A DNA stretch of 64,000 nucleotides from JAAXHV01 sp965207165 (lineage in GTDB: Bacteria; Pseudomonadota; Gammaproteobacteria; Eutrophobiales; Eutrophobiaceae), in assembly GCA_965207165.1 (NCBI GenBank), contig OZ242265.1, forward strand, positions 496,001-560,000. The letters run 5' to 3'. Both the position numbers and the translations under genes were made by a program. The notes beneath the pieces are model-generated. The model saw only the letters and a program-made list of their open reading frames with translations. It was not told the DNA's origin and searched no databases. Of this stretch, positions 25,703-35,328 are shown one piece after another. Each line of letters opens with the position of its first letter. Within the stretch, counting starts at the first letter, position 1.

Positions 25703-28700
25703 TGGAAAACGCAGACTATAAATTCGTCCATTTGCACGTCCACACGGAATATTCCCTGGTCGACGGCCTGTTACGCGTGGGCGAATATGTCGACGCCCTG
25801 GTGGATAAAGGCATGGGCTGTGCCGCGGTCACGGAACTGCATAACGTATTTTCGATGGTCAAGTTTTATCGGAAATGCCTGGAGCGGGGCGTCAAACCCA
25901 TAATCGGCGCAGAGATTAACCTGGCGGATGAAAATGGCGACGACCAGGACCACAGGCTGGTGCTGCTGTGCCAGAATAACGATGGTTTCAAAAACCTGGC
26001 GGAATTGATTACCAGGAGTTACACGCATGGTCAGGCCGGCGGCGCACCTGTTATCCGCAGAGACTGGCTGGCCCTTCACAGCGCCGGCCTGATAGCCATC
26101 TCCTGCGCAAGGAGCGGTACAATCGGCCAATTGCTGCTGCACAATCAAATCGATATTGCCAAGGAGCAACTCGCGTATTTCCGGGATTTATTCCCGGACA
26201 GGTTCTACCTGGAACTGCAACGAACCAACCGCCAGGGGGAAGACGTTTACCTGGAGGAAGCCATGGAACTGGCGGCGGAGTTCGATATTCCCGTAGTCGC
26301 AACCAATGATGTAAGGTTTTTGACGCCTGGTGATTTTGACGCCCATGAGGCCCGGGTGTGTATCCAAAACGGAAATACGCTTAACGATCCCAAACGTCCG
26401 CGCTTTTACAGCAGCGAACAATACCTGAAAACGCCGGAGCAGATGGCCGAGTTATTCCACGATTTGCCGGAAGCCCTGCAGAACAGCGCAAACATTGCCA
26501 AGCGCTGCAACCTTGAGTTGCAGTTCGGTGATTACCACTTGCCGGAGTTCCCTGTCCCGGAGGGCTATGACCAGGCCGGCTGGCTGCGCCGGGAGGCACA
26601 GCAGGGGCTGGACAGGCTGGTCGGTGACGCCGAAGCAGCGGGCGCCGGTATTGACCTGGAACAATATAAGCAGCGCCTCGACCAGGAACTTGACGTCATT
26701 GTCGGCATGGGTTTCCCCGGTTACTTCCTGATAGTGGCCGACTTCATCCACTGGGCGAAACAACAGGACATACCGGTCGGCCCCGGGCGGGGTTCCGGCG
26801 GGGGTTCCCTGGTTGCATATGCCCTGGGCATCACCGACCTCGACCCCATTTCCCACGAATTGCTGTTCGAGCGGTTCCTGAATCCTGAAAGGGTATCGTT
26901 GCCGGATTTCGACGTGGATTTCTGCATGGACAGACGGGACGAGGTGATTGAGTACGTATCGAACCGTTACGGCCGCGAGCGGGTCTCCCAGATCATCACC
27001 TTCGGCAGCATGGCCGCAAAAGCGGTGGTGCGTGACGTCGGCAGGGTTCTCGGACACCCTTACGGTTTCGTCGACAAGATAGCCAAATTGATTCCGTTCG
27101 CACTTGAAATGACGCTTGATCGCGCCCTGTCCGAAGAAGAGGCGCTGAAACAGCGCTATGAGGAAGAGGAAGAAGTCAGGATCCTGATAGACCTGGGGAA
27201 AAAGCTGGAGGGGCTGGTCAGGAACGCCGGGAAACACGCCGGCGGCATCGTCATTTCACCCTCGGCGCTGACGGAATACATGCCCCTGTACTGCGAGCAG
27301 GACACGGCTGTCACGTCTACGCAGTTTGACATGGGCGATGTGGAAGCCATCGGCCTGGTCAAGTTCGATTTTCTCGGCTTGCGGACCCTGACTATCATCG
27401 ATTGGGCGGTCAAGGACATTAACGACAGACTGCTGGAGGAGGCTGCCGCGGAACTGGATGTGAGCACTTTTCCCCTCGATGACGCGGCTACCTATGCGAC
27501 GATACAGCGCATGGATACCACGGCCGTATTCCAGCTGGAATCCGACGGCATGAAAAAGCTGATCAAACGGCTTGAACCGGACAAGTTCGATGACCTGGTC
27601 GCCCTGGTGGCATTGTTTCGCCCCGGTCCGCTGGATTCCGGAATGGTCGATGATTTCATCGACCGGAAAAAGGGCAAAGCGACGGTACGTTATCTTCACC
27701 CGTCCCTGGAACCGGTATTGAAACCGACCTACGGGGTCATTCTGTACCAGGAGCAGGTGATGCAGATTGCCCGGATGCTGGGAGGCTATACCCTGGCTGC
27801 GGCGGATTTGCTGCGGCGGGCCATGGGGAAGAAAAAGCGCGAAGAGATGTCCCAGCAGAGAAATATTTTCGTCAACGGCGCGCTGGACAACAAGGTCAAC
27901 GAAAGGACCGCCACATCCATCTTTGACCTTATGGAAAAGTTTGCCGGTTACGGCTTCAACAAATCCCACTCCGTCGCGTATGCCTTGCTGGCTTACCAGA
28001 CAGCCTGGTTGAAGACCCATTATCCCGCTGCGTTTATGGCCGCGGTCCTGTCGGCGGATATGAATAATACGGACAGGATTGTCAGGTTAATCGAGGAATT
28101 GAGACGGATGAAACTGGTCCTGCAGCCGCCGTCGATAAATACCAGCGGCCATAAATTCAGGGTGGTGGACGGCAAAACAATTTTATTCGGACTGGGGGCT
28201 GTCAAGGGGGTCGGCGGGTCCGCCATCATGAGCCTGTGCGAAGAACGCGAGGAACATGGGCGCTTCTCCGACCTGTTTGAGTTCTGCCGGCGTACGGACC
28301 CGCGCAAGGTTAACCGGCGCGTTATCGAAGCGCTTATCCGCGCCGGCGCACTGGATGAACTGGGACAGCAGCGCAGCGTCCTGGCGGCAAGCCTTGAGAA
28401 GGCGCTGAAATTCGCCGAGCAATACGTGGACAATACGGATACGGGCCAGGACGACATGTTCGGAACGGAACTGCTGACAGCGCCCGCGGCAGACGGTAAC
28501 GGCCAGGCAATACCGTATGTCACCGCAGCTGACTGGGAAGAACACGAACGCCTGATGGGGGAGAAGGAGTCGCTGGGATTTTACCTGAAGGGACACCCGA
28601 TCACGCGTTACGAGGATGAACTGTCATCTGTCATCACGGCTAACCTGTATAAAGTCAAGGTCGGCATGAATTTGACCGTAGCCGGTTATATCGAGAGTAT

Positions 28701-29187
28701 TCGCATCCGCACCGGCGCCAGGGGAAGTCTGGCGGAGATAATGCTGGATGATAAAACCGCCCGGCTGCAAATCACGGTGTACAGTGAAAATTACCAGCTC
28801 TACCGTGAGTTACTGGTGAAAGATCAGCTGGTGATCATCAAGGGAGATGCAGTGGAAGATGACTATTACGAAACGGGCGTTGCTATCGTCGCCAGGGAGG
28901 TTTACACGCTGGCGGCACTGCGCGAACGCTATGCGATCCTGCGCCTGAAGGTGTCCAAGACCATGCTGCATAACGGGTTTGTACCCGGCCTGAAAGAAGT
29001 GCTGTCACACCATGGTGGTGGGACAAACCGGGTTTTTATGGAATATAATGATGGTCATGTCTCAACAATCTTGAGTTTCGGCAGCGGTTGGAGCGTAAAA
29101 ATAAGCGATGAATTACTGGCAGAACTTGGCGAACTGGTTGGCGCCGCCAACGTGAACCTGGACTTTCCGGATAAAGCTGACCTGTAA
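25702..29187 (+). CDS. dnaE: DNA polymerase III alpha subunit
   Basis: The 1161-residue replicative polymerase. A PHP domain opens it (FVHLHVHTEYSLVDGLL); the palm contains GPGRGSGGGSLVAYALG and the catalytic aspartates in LPDFDVDFCMDRRDEVI. A helix-hairpin-helix region and an OB-fold (about 985-1060) follow. Length matches DnaE1. The start overlaps the rnhB stop. Confidence 0.97.
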   Translation: MENADYKFVHLHVHTEYSLVDGLLRVGEYVDALVDKGMGCAAVTELHNVFSMVKFYRKCLERGVKPIIGAEINLADENGDDQDHRLVLLCQNNDGFKNLAELITRSYTHGQAGGAPVIRRDWLALHSAGLIAISCARSGTIGQLLLHNQIDIAKEQLAYFRDLFPDRFYLELQRTNRQGEDVYLEEAMELAAEFDIPVVATNDVRFLTPGDFDAHEARVCIQNGNTLNDPKRPRFYSSEQYLKTPEQMAELFHDLPEALQNSANIAKRCNLELQFGDYHLPEFPVPEGYDQAGWLRREAQQGLDRLVGDAEAAGAGIDLEQYKQRLDQELDVIVGMGFPGYFLIVADFIHWAKQQDIPVGPGRGSGGGSLVAYALGITDLDPISHELLFERFLNPERVSLPDFDVDFCMDRRDEVIEYVSNRYGRERVSQIITFGSMAAKAVVRDVGRVLGHPYGFVDKIAKLIPFALEMTLDRALSEEEALKQRYEEEEEVRILIDLGKKLEGLVRNAGKHAGGIVISPSALTEYMPLYCEQDTAVTSTQFDMGDVEAIGLVKFDFLGLRTLTIIDWAVKDINDRLLEEAAAELDVSTFPLDDAATYATIQRMDTTAVFQLESDGMKKLIKRLEPDKFDDLVALVALFRPGPLDSGMVDDFIDRKKGKATVRYLHPSLEPVLKPTYGVILYQEQVMQIARMLGGYTLAAADLLRRAMGKKKREEMSQQRNIFVNGALDNKVNERTATSIFDLMEKFAGYGFNKSHSVAYALLAYQTAWLKTHYPAAFMAAVLSADMNNTDRIVRLIEELRRMKLVLQPPSINTSGHKFRVVDGKTILFGLGAVKGVGGSAIMSLCEEREEHGRFSDLFEFCRRTDPRKVNRRVIEALIRAGALDELGQQRSVLAASLEKALKFAEQYVDNTDTGQDDMFGTELLTAPAADGNGQAIPYVTAADWEEHERLMGEKESLGFYLKGHPITRYEDELSSVITANLYKVKVGMNLTVAGYIESIRIRTGARGSLAEIMLDDKTARLQITVYSENYQLYRELLVKDQLVIIKGDAVEDDYYETGVAIVAREVYTLAALRERYAILRLKVSKTMLHNGFVPGLKEVLSHHGGGTNRVFMEYNDGHVSTILSFGSGWSVKISDELLAELGELVGAANVNLDFPDKADL

Positions 29188-29199
29188 ACGGCCGGGACC

Positions 29200-30171
29200 A
29201 TGGAACAACAGAACCACGCAGTCAATTTCCTCGAATTTGAGCAGCCTATAGCTGAACTCGAGGCCAGGATCGAGGAGTTGCGCCACGTCAGCGACGACGG
29301 CGAGTTGAATATTCACGATGAAATCACTCGCCTGCAGAAACGCAGCAATGATCTGACCCAGGCTATTTTTTCATCGCTCAGCGCCTGGCAGATTTCCCAG
29401 ATAGCCAGACATCCGCTGAGACCTTACACCCTGGATTACGTCACCAGGATGTTTACCGATTTCAGCGAATTGCACGGTGACCGCAATTTTGCCGATGACC
29501 CGGCCATATTGACCGGTATAGCCCGGTTTGAAGGCGAACCGGTTGCATTGATAGGGCACCAGAAGGGCAGGGACATCAAGGAGAGAATTCACAGGAATTA
29601 CGGGATGCCTAAACCCGAAGGCTATCGCAAGGCGTTGCGCATCATGCAACTGGCGGAGAGGTTCAGGTTACCGGTATTGACTTTTATCGATACGCCCGGC
29701 GCCTATCCCGGGATCGGCGCTGAAGAGCGCGGCCAGAGCGAGGCGATTGCGAGAAACCTGATGGTTATGTCGGAGTTGCGCACCCCCATAATTGCAGTCG
29801 TTATCGGTGAGGGAGGCTCCGGCGGCGCCCTGGCAATCGGTGTGGCTGACAGGTTGAATATGCTGCAATACAGTACCTACTCCGTTATTTCACCTGAAGG
29901 CTGCGCCTCGATTCTGTGGAAGGATGCGGGCAAGGCTGAGCAAGCAGCGGAATCCATGGGGGTAACTGCGCGCAGGCTGCAGGAACTTGACGTAATCGAC
30001 CGCATTATCGATGAACCCCTGGGCGGCGCGCACCGCGATTATGACCGGACGGCAGCCAGTATCAGAACGGAGATCCAACGACAGTTAACCGAACTCAGGC
30101 AGGTAAGCATCAACGAACTTCTGGAGACGCGTCAAAGACGGCTACGCTCATACGGGCATTTTAATGAGTGA
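29200..30171 (+). CDS. accA: Acetyl-CoA carboxylase carboxyltransferase subunit alpha
   Basis: A 323-residue subunit that with AccD moves the carboxyl group from biotin to acetyl-CoA, giving malonyl-CoA. NFLEFEQPIAELEARIEEL and PGAYPGIGAEERGQSEAIA, VIGEGGSGGALAIGVAD are family signatures. It follows dnaE by 12 bases, as in E. coli. Confidence 0.97.
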   Translation: MEQQNHAVNFLEFEQPIAELEARIEELRHVSDDGELNIHDEITRLQKRSNDLTQAIFSSLSAWQISQIARHPLRPYTLDYVTRMFTDFSELHGDRNFADDPAILTGIARFEGEPVALIGHQKGRDIKERIHRNYGMPKPEGYRKALRIMQLAERFRLPVLTFIDTPGAYPGIGAEERGQSEAIARNLMVMSELRTPIIAVVIGEGGSGGALAIGVADRLNMLQYSTYSVISPEGCASILWKDAGKAEQAAESMGVTARRLQELDVIDRIIDEPLGGAHRDYDRTAASIRTEIQRQLTELRQVSINELLETRQRRLRSYGHFNE

Positions 30172-30244
30172 AAGGGGAGACGAACCGTATTATTCACATG
30201 GATGTACGGGATAAATAAAGTTATTTCTTTTTTCAGGGTGACTA

Positions 30245-31576
30245 ATGCAGGTCAGCACTGAAAGCATTGCAGCATTCCTTGACACAGTTCCGGGTCGTAA
30301 ACGATTTCTTATTGCCTATAGCGGCGGCCTCGATTCCCACGTATTGCTGCACCTGATGGTTCGCCTGCGGGAGGAGTCCGGCTACGGCATCAGGGCAGCA
30401 CATGTAAACCATAATATACAGCGGGAAAGCCGGGACTGGGCCGGCCATTGCCGGGATACCTGCCGTGCCCTGGGGGTTGAGATGGAGGTAATTGACGTGG
30501 ATGCAGGGCGGGCCGGTAAGGAAAGTCCGGAAAGCCGGGCCCGGCGCAAGCGTTATGCCGCGCTTGAGGGCATCCTGGCAGAGGGTGAAGTCCTGCTGAC
30601 CGCGCACCACCGGGATGACCAGGTTGAAACCCTGCTGCTGCGGTTGTTTCGCGGTTCCGGGGTGATGGGACTGGCGTCGATGCGCGCGGTTCGACCTTTC
30701 GCAAAGGGACTGCACGCAAGACCGTTGCTGCAATATACCCGCGAGCAGTTGTCCGCCTATGCCGGGAACAACGGCCTTGACTGGATTGAAGACCCCTCGA
30801 ACGCGGATACGCGCCTGGACAGAAACTTTGTCAGGCATGAAGTGATCCCGGTCATAAAAAACAGGTGGCCCTCGGTGGACCTCCCCGTTACCCGGACGAT
30901 CCGGGTCTTTTCCGAAACACAGGAACTGCTCGACGATGTGGCGCGGCAGGATCTGCAGGTATGCAGCACACAAAAACCGGATGTGCTGGCCGTAGACCTG
31001 CTGAAACGGCTGTCAATCCCGCGTCAGAAGAACCTGGTGCGTTACTGGTGCCGAACCCTGAACCTGCCGGTGCCGGACAGCCGATCTGTGTCACGTGTTG
31101 TTGTGGAAGCAATAGCGGCGAGACACGACTCGAATGCGCAAGTAAGCTGGAGCGGGGCGGAATTGCACCGCTATGGGAATTATGTCCAGCTGATCGCGCC
31201 GCCGGGAGGTTTCGACAAGTCAGCGATACGGGTATGGGATTTTAAAGCCCCATGTCGCCTGGATTTTGGCGAATTGACCGCGGTCGAGGGTAACGGCAGC
31301 GGCTTAAAAAAGGAACTGTGCAACGGCGCACGGGTAGAGGTCCGGTACCGCAACGGAGGAGAGAAAATCCGCCTGCCGGGCAGGACCTGCCGGCACAAGC
31401 TGAAAAAACTGTTCCAGGAAACCGCAACGCCGCCCTGGCTGCGGGAACGCGTGCCTCTCATCTACGTCGGTGACAGGCTCGCCATGGCCGCGGGTTTCTG
31501 GACCGATGCGGATTTTGTTGCCGGCGCCGGCGAGCCTTCATGGATTATTGACTGGAGTTATATGTCAAACGTGTAA
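30245..31576 (+). CDS. tilS: tRNA(Ile)-lysidine synthase
   Basis: A 443-residue ATP-dependent enzyme that puts lysine on C34 of tRNA-Ile(CAU), changing its reading from AUG to AUA. The PP-loop SGGLDS lies near residues 22-27 (AYSGGLDSHVLLHLM); HHRDDQVETLLLRLFRGSG follows. The C-terminal tRNA-binding domain ends with the expected LPGRTCRHKLKKLFQE. It is downstream of accA, its usual place. Confidence 0.95.
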   Translation: MQVSTESIAAFLDTVPGRKRFLIAYSGGLDSHVLLHLMVRLREESGYGIRAAHVNHNIQRESRDWAGHCRDTCRALGVEMEVIDVDAGRAGKESPESRARRKRYAALEGILAEGEVLLTAHHRDDQVETLLLRLFRGSGVMGLASMRAVRPFAKGLHARPLLQYTREQLSAYAGNNGLDWIEDPSNADTRLDRNFVRHEVIPVIKNRWPSVDLPVTRTIRVFSETQELLDDVARQDLQVCSTQKPDVLAVDLLKRLSIPRQKNLVRYWCRTLNLPVPDSRSVSRVVVEAIAARHDSNAQVSWSGAELHRYGNYVQLIAPPGGFDKSAIRVWDFKAPCRLDFGELTAVEGNGSGLKKELCNGARVEVRYRNGGEKIRLPGRTCRHKLKKLFQETATPPWLRERVPLIYVGDRLAMAAGFWTDADFVAGAGEPSWIIDWSYMSNV

Positions 31577-31604
31577 AGCCGGTATCCTTGACAGGTGATT
31601 GATA

Positions 31605-32321
31605 TTGAGGAATAAAGAAAAATCAGCGAAAGCTGCGCGCAGCCTGATGATGAGCGAATACCAGGGCATCCTGTCCACCCTTTCGGTTGAAGCGCAGGGC
31701 TATCCGTTCGGTTCGGTGACTCCTTACTGTTTTGACAGGCAGGGCAAGCCGGTCATCCTGATCAGTCGAATCGCACAGCATACAAAAAATATCATGGCCG
31801 ACCCGAAGGTATCGCTGATTGCCATTGAACGGGATGCGGATGATATCCAGGATAATGGCCGGGTGACTTACCTGGGGGAGGCAAGGCAGGTATCAGCGGA
31901 TGATACGGATACCATGGAACGCTATTACCGTTTCTTTCCCGATGCGCGGGGCTACCACAAGACCCATGACTTCGATTTTTACCGCCTGGAGTTTCACCGG
32001 GTACGGTTCATCGGCGGTTTCGGCAAGATTTACTGGGTCGAAGAGAATACCTTCCTGAAAGAGAACCCGTTTAGCCCCGATGAGGAAACCCGGGCTATTG
32101 ACCACATGAACCGGGACCATGCCGATGCGATAAAACATTATTGTGATCTGGGTAATATTCCGGTGACAGGGGACGAACCTCCCGTAATGGTGGGAATCGA
32201 CGGTGAGGGATTCAACCTGTTACTGGGTAAACGCATCCATCGCTTCGGTTTTGCTGAACCTCTCAGCACCATGCAGGAACTGCGCAGTGAACTGGCCAGG
32301 TTGGCAAAGCTGCCCAATTGA
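31605..32321 (+). CDS. HugZ-like heme-utilisation / FMN-binding split-barrel protein
   Basis: About 238 residues with a pyridoxamine-phosphate-oxidase-like split barrel (about 15-150: LMMSEYQGILSTLS, GYPFGSVTPYCFD) and a C-terminal DUF2470 domain (AIDHMNRDHADAIKHYC). This is the architecture of HugZ, which binds and degrades heme, but many members are untested. I chose the TTG at 31605 because AGGTGA lies 6 bases before it; a TTG at 31599 is in the same frame. Its stop abuts the stop of a convergent gene. Confidence 0.75.
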   Translation: MRNKEKSAKAARSLMMSEYQGILSTLSVEAQGYPFGSVTPYCFDRQGKPVILISRIAQHTKNIMADPKVSLIAIERDADDIQDNGRVTYLGEARQVSADDTDTMERYYRFFPDARGYHKTHDFDFYRLEFHRVRFIGGFGKIYWVEENTFLKENPFSPDEETRAIDHMNRDHADAIKHYCDLGNIPVTGDEPPVMVGIDGEGFNLLLGKRIHRFGFAEPLSTMQELRSELARLAKLPN

Positions 32322-32927
32322 TCAATAAACGACCAGTTGCCGGACGACCTCCGTATGTCCGAGAACTTCCAGGATCTCAGCCCTGATGCCGGTAATGGTT
32401 TCCTCCCCAAGCGCGGGGTCGTCCCGGGTGAGCACCATGACCGTGGCCGGATGTACGAAGGTGTCTTTTACGTGGTAGCACTCCGGCGGCGCTTTCGGCA
32501 ATGCGCCGTCGTGATGATAGTCTTTTTCCAGTACTTCCAGTGTAATGTCAGATATCTTTGTCTTGAGTTCCAGAGCTTTTCCCAGGTATTCATTGCACTG
32601 TGCCAGGCGGAAACGGGCCCAGTCCATAATCTTTTCACCCGCTGAGAGCAGGGCGCCGGCCTGCCGGTCAACCTCGTTCCTGCCGGCATTGTCATCAAGC
32701 CCATCCAGCAGCTTCCTGCCCTCGATCTCGTATTCGGCCAGCATCACCGCGATGGCCTGCCGTTGCTTTTCCTCTTCATCCGTGTCAATCGCCGCTTTCT
32801 CGACAGCCTGGGCCTGAGTCTCGCTGAGTTTGGTGCTGCTTGCAAGCAGGCCTTGATGCGCAAACAGGAATGTGCCCATGAATAATATGGAAACTGACGT
32901 TCGAATCATAGCGACGAATGGTATCAT
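32322..32927 (-). CDS. Exported protein of unknown function
   Basis: I do not recognise this 201-residue protein. An N-terminal hydrophobic segment (about 8-29, ending LLASS) looks like a signal peptide; a second ATG at 32909 starts exactly at it. The mature part is charged and mostly helical, with a C-terminal alpha/beta stretch ending EVVRQLVVY. No metal or catalytic motif stands out. Its last nine residues recur in a 24-codon frame at 50750-50824. It converges on the hugZ-like gene with no gap. Confidence 0.6.
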   Translation of the reverse strand: MIPFVAMIRTSVSILFMGTFLFAHQGLLASSTKLSETQAQAVEKAAIDTDEEEKQRQAIAVMLAEYEIEGRKLLDGLDDNAGRNEVDRQAGALLSAGEKIMDWARFRLAQCNEYLGKALELKTKISDITLEVLEKDYHHDGALPKAPPECYHVKDTFVHPATVMVLTRDDPALGEETITGIRAEILEVLGHTEVVRQLVVY

Positions 32928-32965
32928 GGGAGACGGGCGAGTTATTCAAATAAAAAGTGCCATAA

Positions 32966-33988
32966 ATGGTTGAATCCAACAGAACCCCCCGGAAAGATAC
33001 ACGGCGAAGACCCGGTTATACCGACCATGGTTACGATCTCGTCGACTACATACTTGGAATTACCCGTGAGATATGGGAGGAACGAGGTGTCGGTCCTGCC
33101 CTTGAACGATATTACGCCGATAACGTGTTGCTGCGTTCTCCCGCCGGTATGGTGACAGACAGGCAGGGTGTTGTCGCATCCACGCTCCAGACACTGCACG
33201 AGTTTCCAGACCGCCAGTTGCTGGGAGAGGATGTCATCTGGCGTGGAGACGAAGAAAATGGTTTTATTTCCTCGCATCGCCTGACGTCGGTCATGACGCA
33301 CACGGGCAGTGGCATTTATGGGAAGGCGACAAACAAACCAGTGCGCGTGCGAGTGATCGCCGAGTGTGTAGTGCGTTACGATCAGGTTGTAGAAGAGTGG
33401 TTGATTCGCGACCAGGGAGCGATTGCCGCCTGCCTTGGTACTGATGCTGAAGAGCTGGCGCGACTTCAGGCGGAAAATGATCTGGGTATCCACGGTAAAG
33501 TGATCTTCTTCACGCCGAATGCCGATGTGTCGGGCAATTACGTGGATGTTATTGACGACAGTGAAGAAGCGCATGCTTATGCGCGCGGGTGGCAGGCTAT
33601 CTGGGGAGACAAGGAACCGGCTGTGATCAGGCAGCTTTATCATGACGGAGCCTGTGTCTGCGCCCCCTGCGGCGATATCCTGCACGGCCATGTTGATATG
33701 GACCGTTTCGTCCTCGGCTACCTTGCTGCTTTTCCCGACATGGTGTTCACGGTGGATAATCTGATAGTCAACCGTGCCCCCGGTCTGCCCACACGGCTTG
33801 CCATGCGCTGGCATATTGAGGCAACACACAGTGGTTGGGGTTGTTTCGGCGCGCCCGGCGGGGCAGACGTTTATATCATGGGCCTGACCCATGCCTGCAT
33901 GGTTGACGGCCGGTTGACCATGGAATGGATTCTCATTGATGAAGTGTCTGTATGGAAGCAAATCCTTGCGCATTCAGGGGTTGGGTAG
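32966..33988 (+). CDS. Two-domain SnoaL/NTF2-fold protein, subfamily B
   Basis: A 340-residue protein made of two SnoaL-like cone-shaped domains, about 20-160 and 185-335. The first shares YDLVDYILGITREIWEERG and ATNKPVRVRVIAECV with the protein at 34171, so these two form one subfamily. SnoaL-fold enzymes include polyketide cyclases, ketosteroid isomerases and dehydratases; the reaction here is unknown. It starts the accessory island. Unlike the other four paralogues it has no clear copy of the shared operator just upstream. Confidence 0.7.
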   Translation: MVESNRTPRKDTRRRPGYTDHGYDLVDYILGITREIWEERGVGPALERYYADNVLLRSPAGMVTDRQGVVASTLQTLHEFPDRQLLGEDVIWRGDEENGFISSHRLTSVMTHTGSGIYGKATNKPVRVRVIAECVVRYDQVVEEWLIRDQGAIAACLGTDAEELARLQAENDLGIHGKVIFFTPNADVSGNYVDVIDDSEEAHAYARGWQAIWGDKEPAVIRQLYHDGACVCAPCGDILHGHVDMDRFVLGYLAAFPDMVFTVDNLIVNRAPGLPTRLAMRWHIEATHSGWGCFGAPGGADVYIMGLTHACMVDGRLTMEWILIDEVSVWKQILAHSGVG

Positions 33989-34080
33989 ATATTACTGCCG
34001 GGGAAACCCACGACAGCTGGCCAGCCTTCAATAGAGTCTCCAACAGCCATTAACAATGATGCAGCTTTTGCATGGACTGC

Positions 34081-34089
34081 TGTTATAAT
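34081..34089 (+). promoter_or_regulatory. Extended -10 promoter element of the 34171 operon
   Basis: TGTTATAAT is an extended -10 hexamer whose 3' end lies 5 bases before the LacI-type operator at 34095. A repressor bound there would block transcription start. No good -35 is visible. Confidence 0.5.
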
Positions 34090-34094
34090 AAAAC

Positions 34095-34109
34095 TGCATT
34101 CGAAGTACA
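34095..34109. promoter_or_regulatory. Predicted LacI-family operator, site 1
   Basis: TGCATTCGAAGTACA, centred on TTCGAA, 61 bases before the 34171 start. The same 15-mer occurs at 42419-42433 in reverse, with one-mismatch versions at 43268 and 49658. Confidence 0.7.
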
Positions 34110-34170
34110 ATATTCCCCCCTGGTGTAACGTGCGTTGGCGCACCATGGGTTTATGACAAGGAAAATCAAG

Positions 34171-35316
34171 ATGAGTGAAAACAAATCTGCCCTGCCGCTC
34201 AAGCGGGAACATATGCCGACCGATTACCGTATTTCACTGGACTCATATATCGGCCGTAATGGGACAGGAGGCGGCTTTACCGAACAGGAGAAACGTATCC
34301 CGGAAGACTTCGGACCTGAACAATCGATGCGCGGTTTTGAAGATACTTACCGGAATATTATTGACTATATCGTCCGTATCACCTACAAAATCTGGGAGGA
34401 TCGCGAAGTCGAATATATAGGTGATACCTATTCGGATACCTCCCGCGTCTACGATGACTACGGCCTGCAACTGGGAAGCAGGAAAATCATTTCAGATACC
34501 CACCATACGACAGGCGCATTTTCCAATATTCAATTAATCGCAGATGAAATTGTCTGGGCAGGAAATGATGACGTCAGTTACCACACGTCACACCGGACCA
34601 TAATCCGGGGCACCAATGATGGTGACAGCAAATACGGGCCTGCCACGAACAAGGATGTCGATGTCATGGTCATTGCCAACTGTGTCGCCCTGGAAAATGA
34701 AATCTTCCTCGAACACGTTTTATACAACAATTCCAGCCTGTTGCAGCAACTCGGCCTTGACCTGAATGATGTGGCGGCAGAAATGGCCGCATCACCTCCT
34801 GCCGGCTGGCCGAGAGATGCGCAAACCTGGTCGGACCTGCGCAATGCGGCCCGTCCGGCGCAACCACTATCAATCAGTTCTCCCGTTTCCGGCTTTGATG
34901 TGGACGCCTTTGCCCGCAGCAACTTCGACAGGCTATGGAACAAGCGTGATTATGCTGTGCTGGGTGAAGCCTATGCCGGCAACTTCCGCTTCCATGGACC
35001 CACCGGACGCACCCTGGCGGGGGTAAAACCGTACGGTGAATTTCTTCGGTCATTGTCGGGTGCATTTCCCGATATCCGCCTGCAGGTGGACGAGGTTTAC
35101 TGGATGGGCAATGACGTGGATGGATACCTGACGTCAGAGCGTTGGAGCGGCACTGCCACACATGCCGGTGATGGTATCTACGGGAGGGCAACCGGCTGCG
35201 AAGTGCAGGTCTGGGGTATTACGCAGCACCATATCGCAGACGGGCGCATCATTGGTGAATGGATGCTGTTCAATGAACTGGACTTGATGATGCAGATTAT
35301 GGCGTCTCGGGGCTGA
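34171..35316 (+). CDS. Two-domain SnoaL/NTF2-fold protein, subfamily B
   Basis: A 381-residue paralogue of the gene at 32966, with domains about 50-200 and 245-380. Shared features are RNIIDYIVRITYKIWED, SYHTSHRTIIRG and ATNKDVDVMVIANCV. The C-terminal domain has SNFDRLWNKRDYAVLGEAY and TATHAGDGIYGRATG, closer to classic SnoaL ester cyclases. I chose the ATG at 34171 (AAGGA 8 bases upstream) over a TTG at 34135. It is first in an apparent operon with another SnoaL protein and a symporter, behind operator site 1. Confidence 0.72.
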   Translation: MSENKSALPLKREHMPTDYRISLDSYIGRNGTGGGFTEQEKRIPEDFGPEQSMRGFEDTYRNIIDYIVRITYKIWEDREVEYIGDTYSDTSRVYDDYGLQLGSRKIISDTHHTTGAFSNIQLIADEIVWAGNDDVSYHTSHRTIIRGTNDGDSKYGPATNKDVDVMVIANCVALENEIFLEHVLYNNSSLLQQLGLDLNDVAAEMAASPPAGWPRDAQTWSDLRNAARPAQPLSISSPVSGFDVDAFARSNFDRLWNKRDYAVLGEAYAGNFRFHGPTGRTLAGVKPYGEFLRSLSGAFPDIRLQVDEVYWMGNDVDGYLTSERWSGTATHAGDGIYGRATGCEVQVWGITQHHIADGRIIGEWMLFNELDLMMQIMASRG

Positions 35317-35328
35317 GAGGATAAGACC

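Noticed and set aside
32942..33973. Minus-strand frame of 343 codons
   Set aside because: It is antisense to the SnoaL gene at 32966, which has family likeness; the mirror has none.
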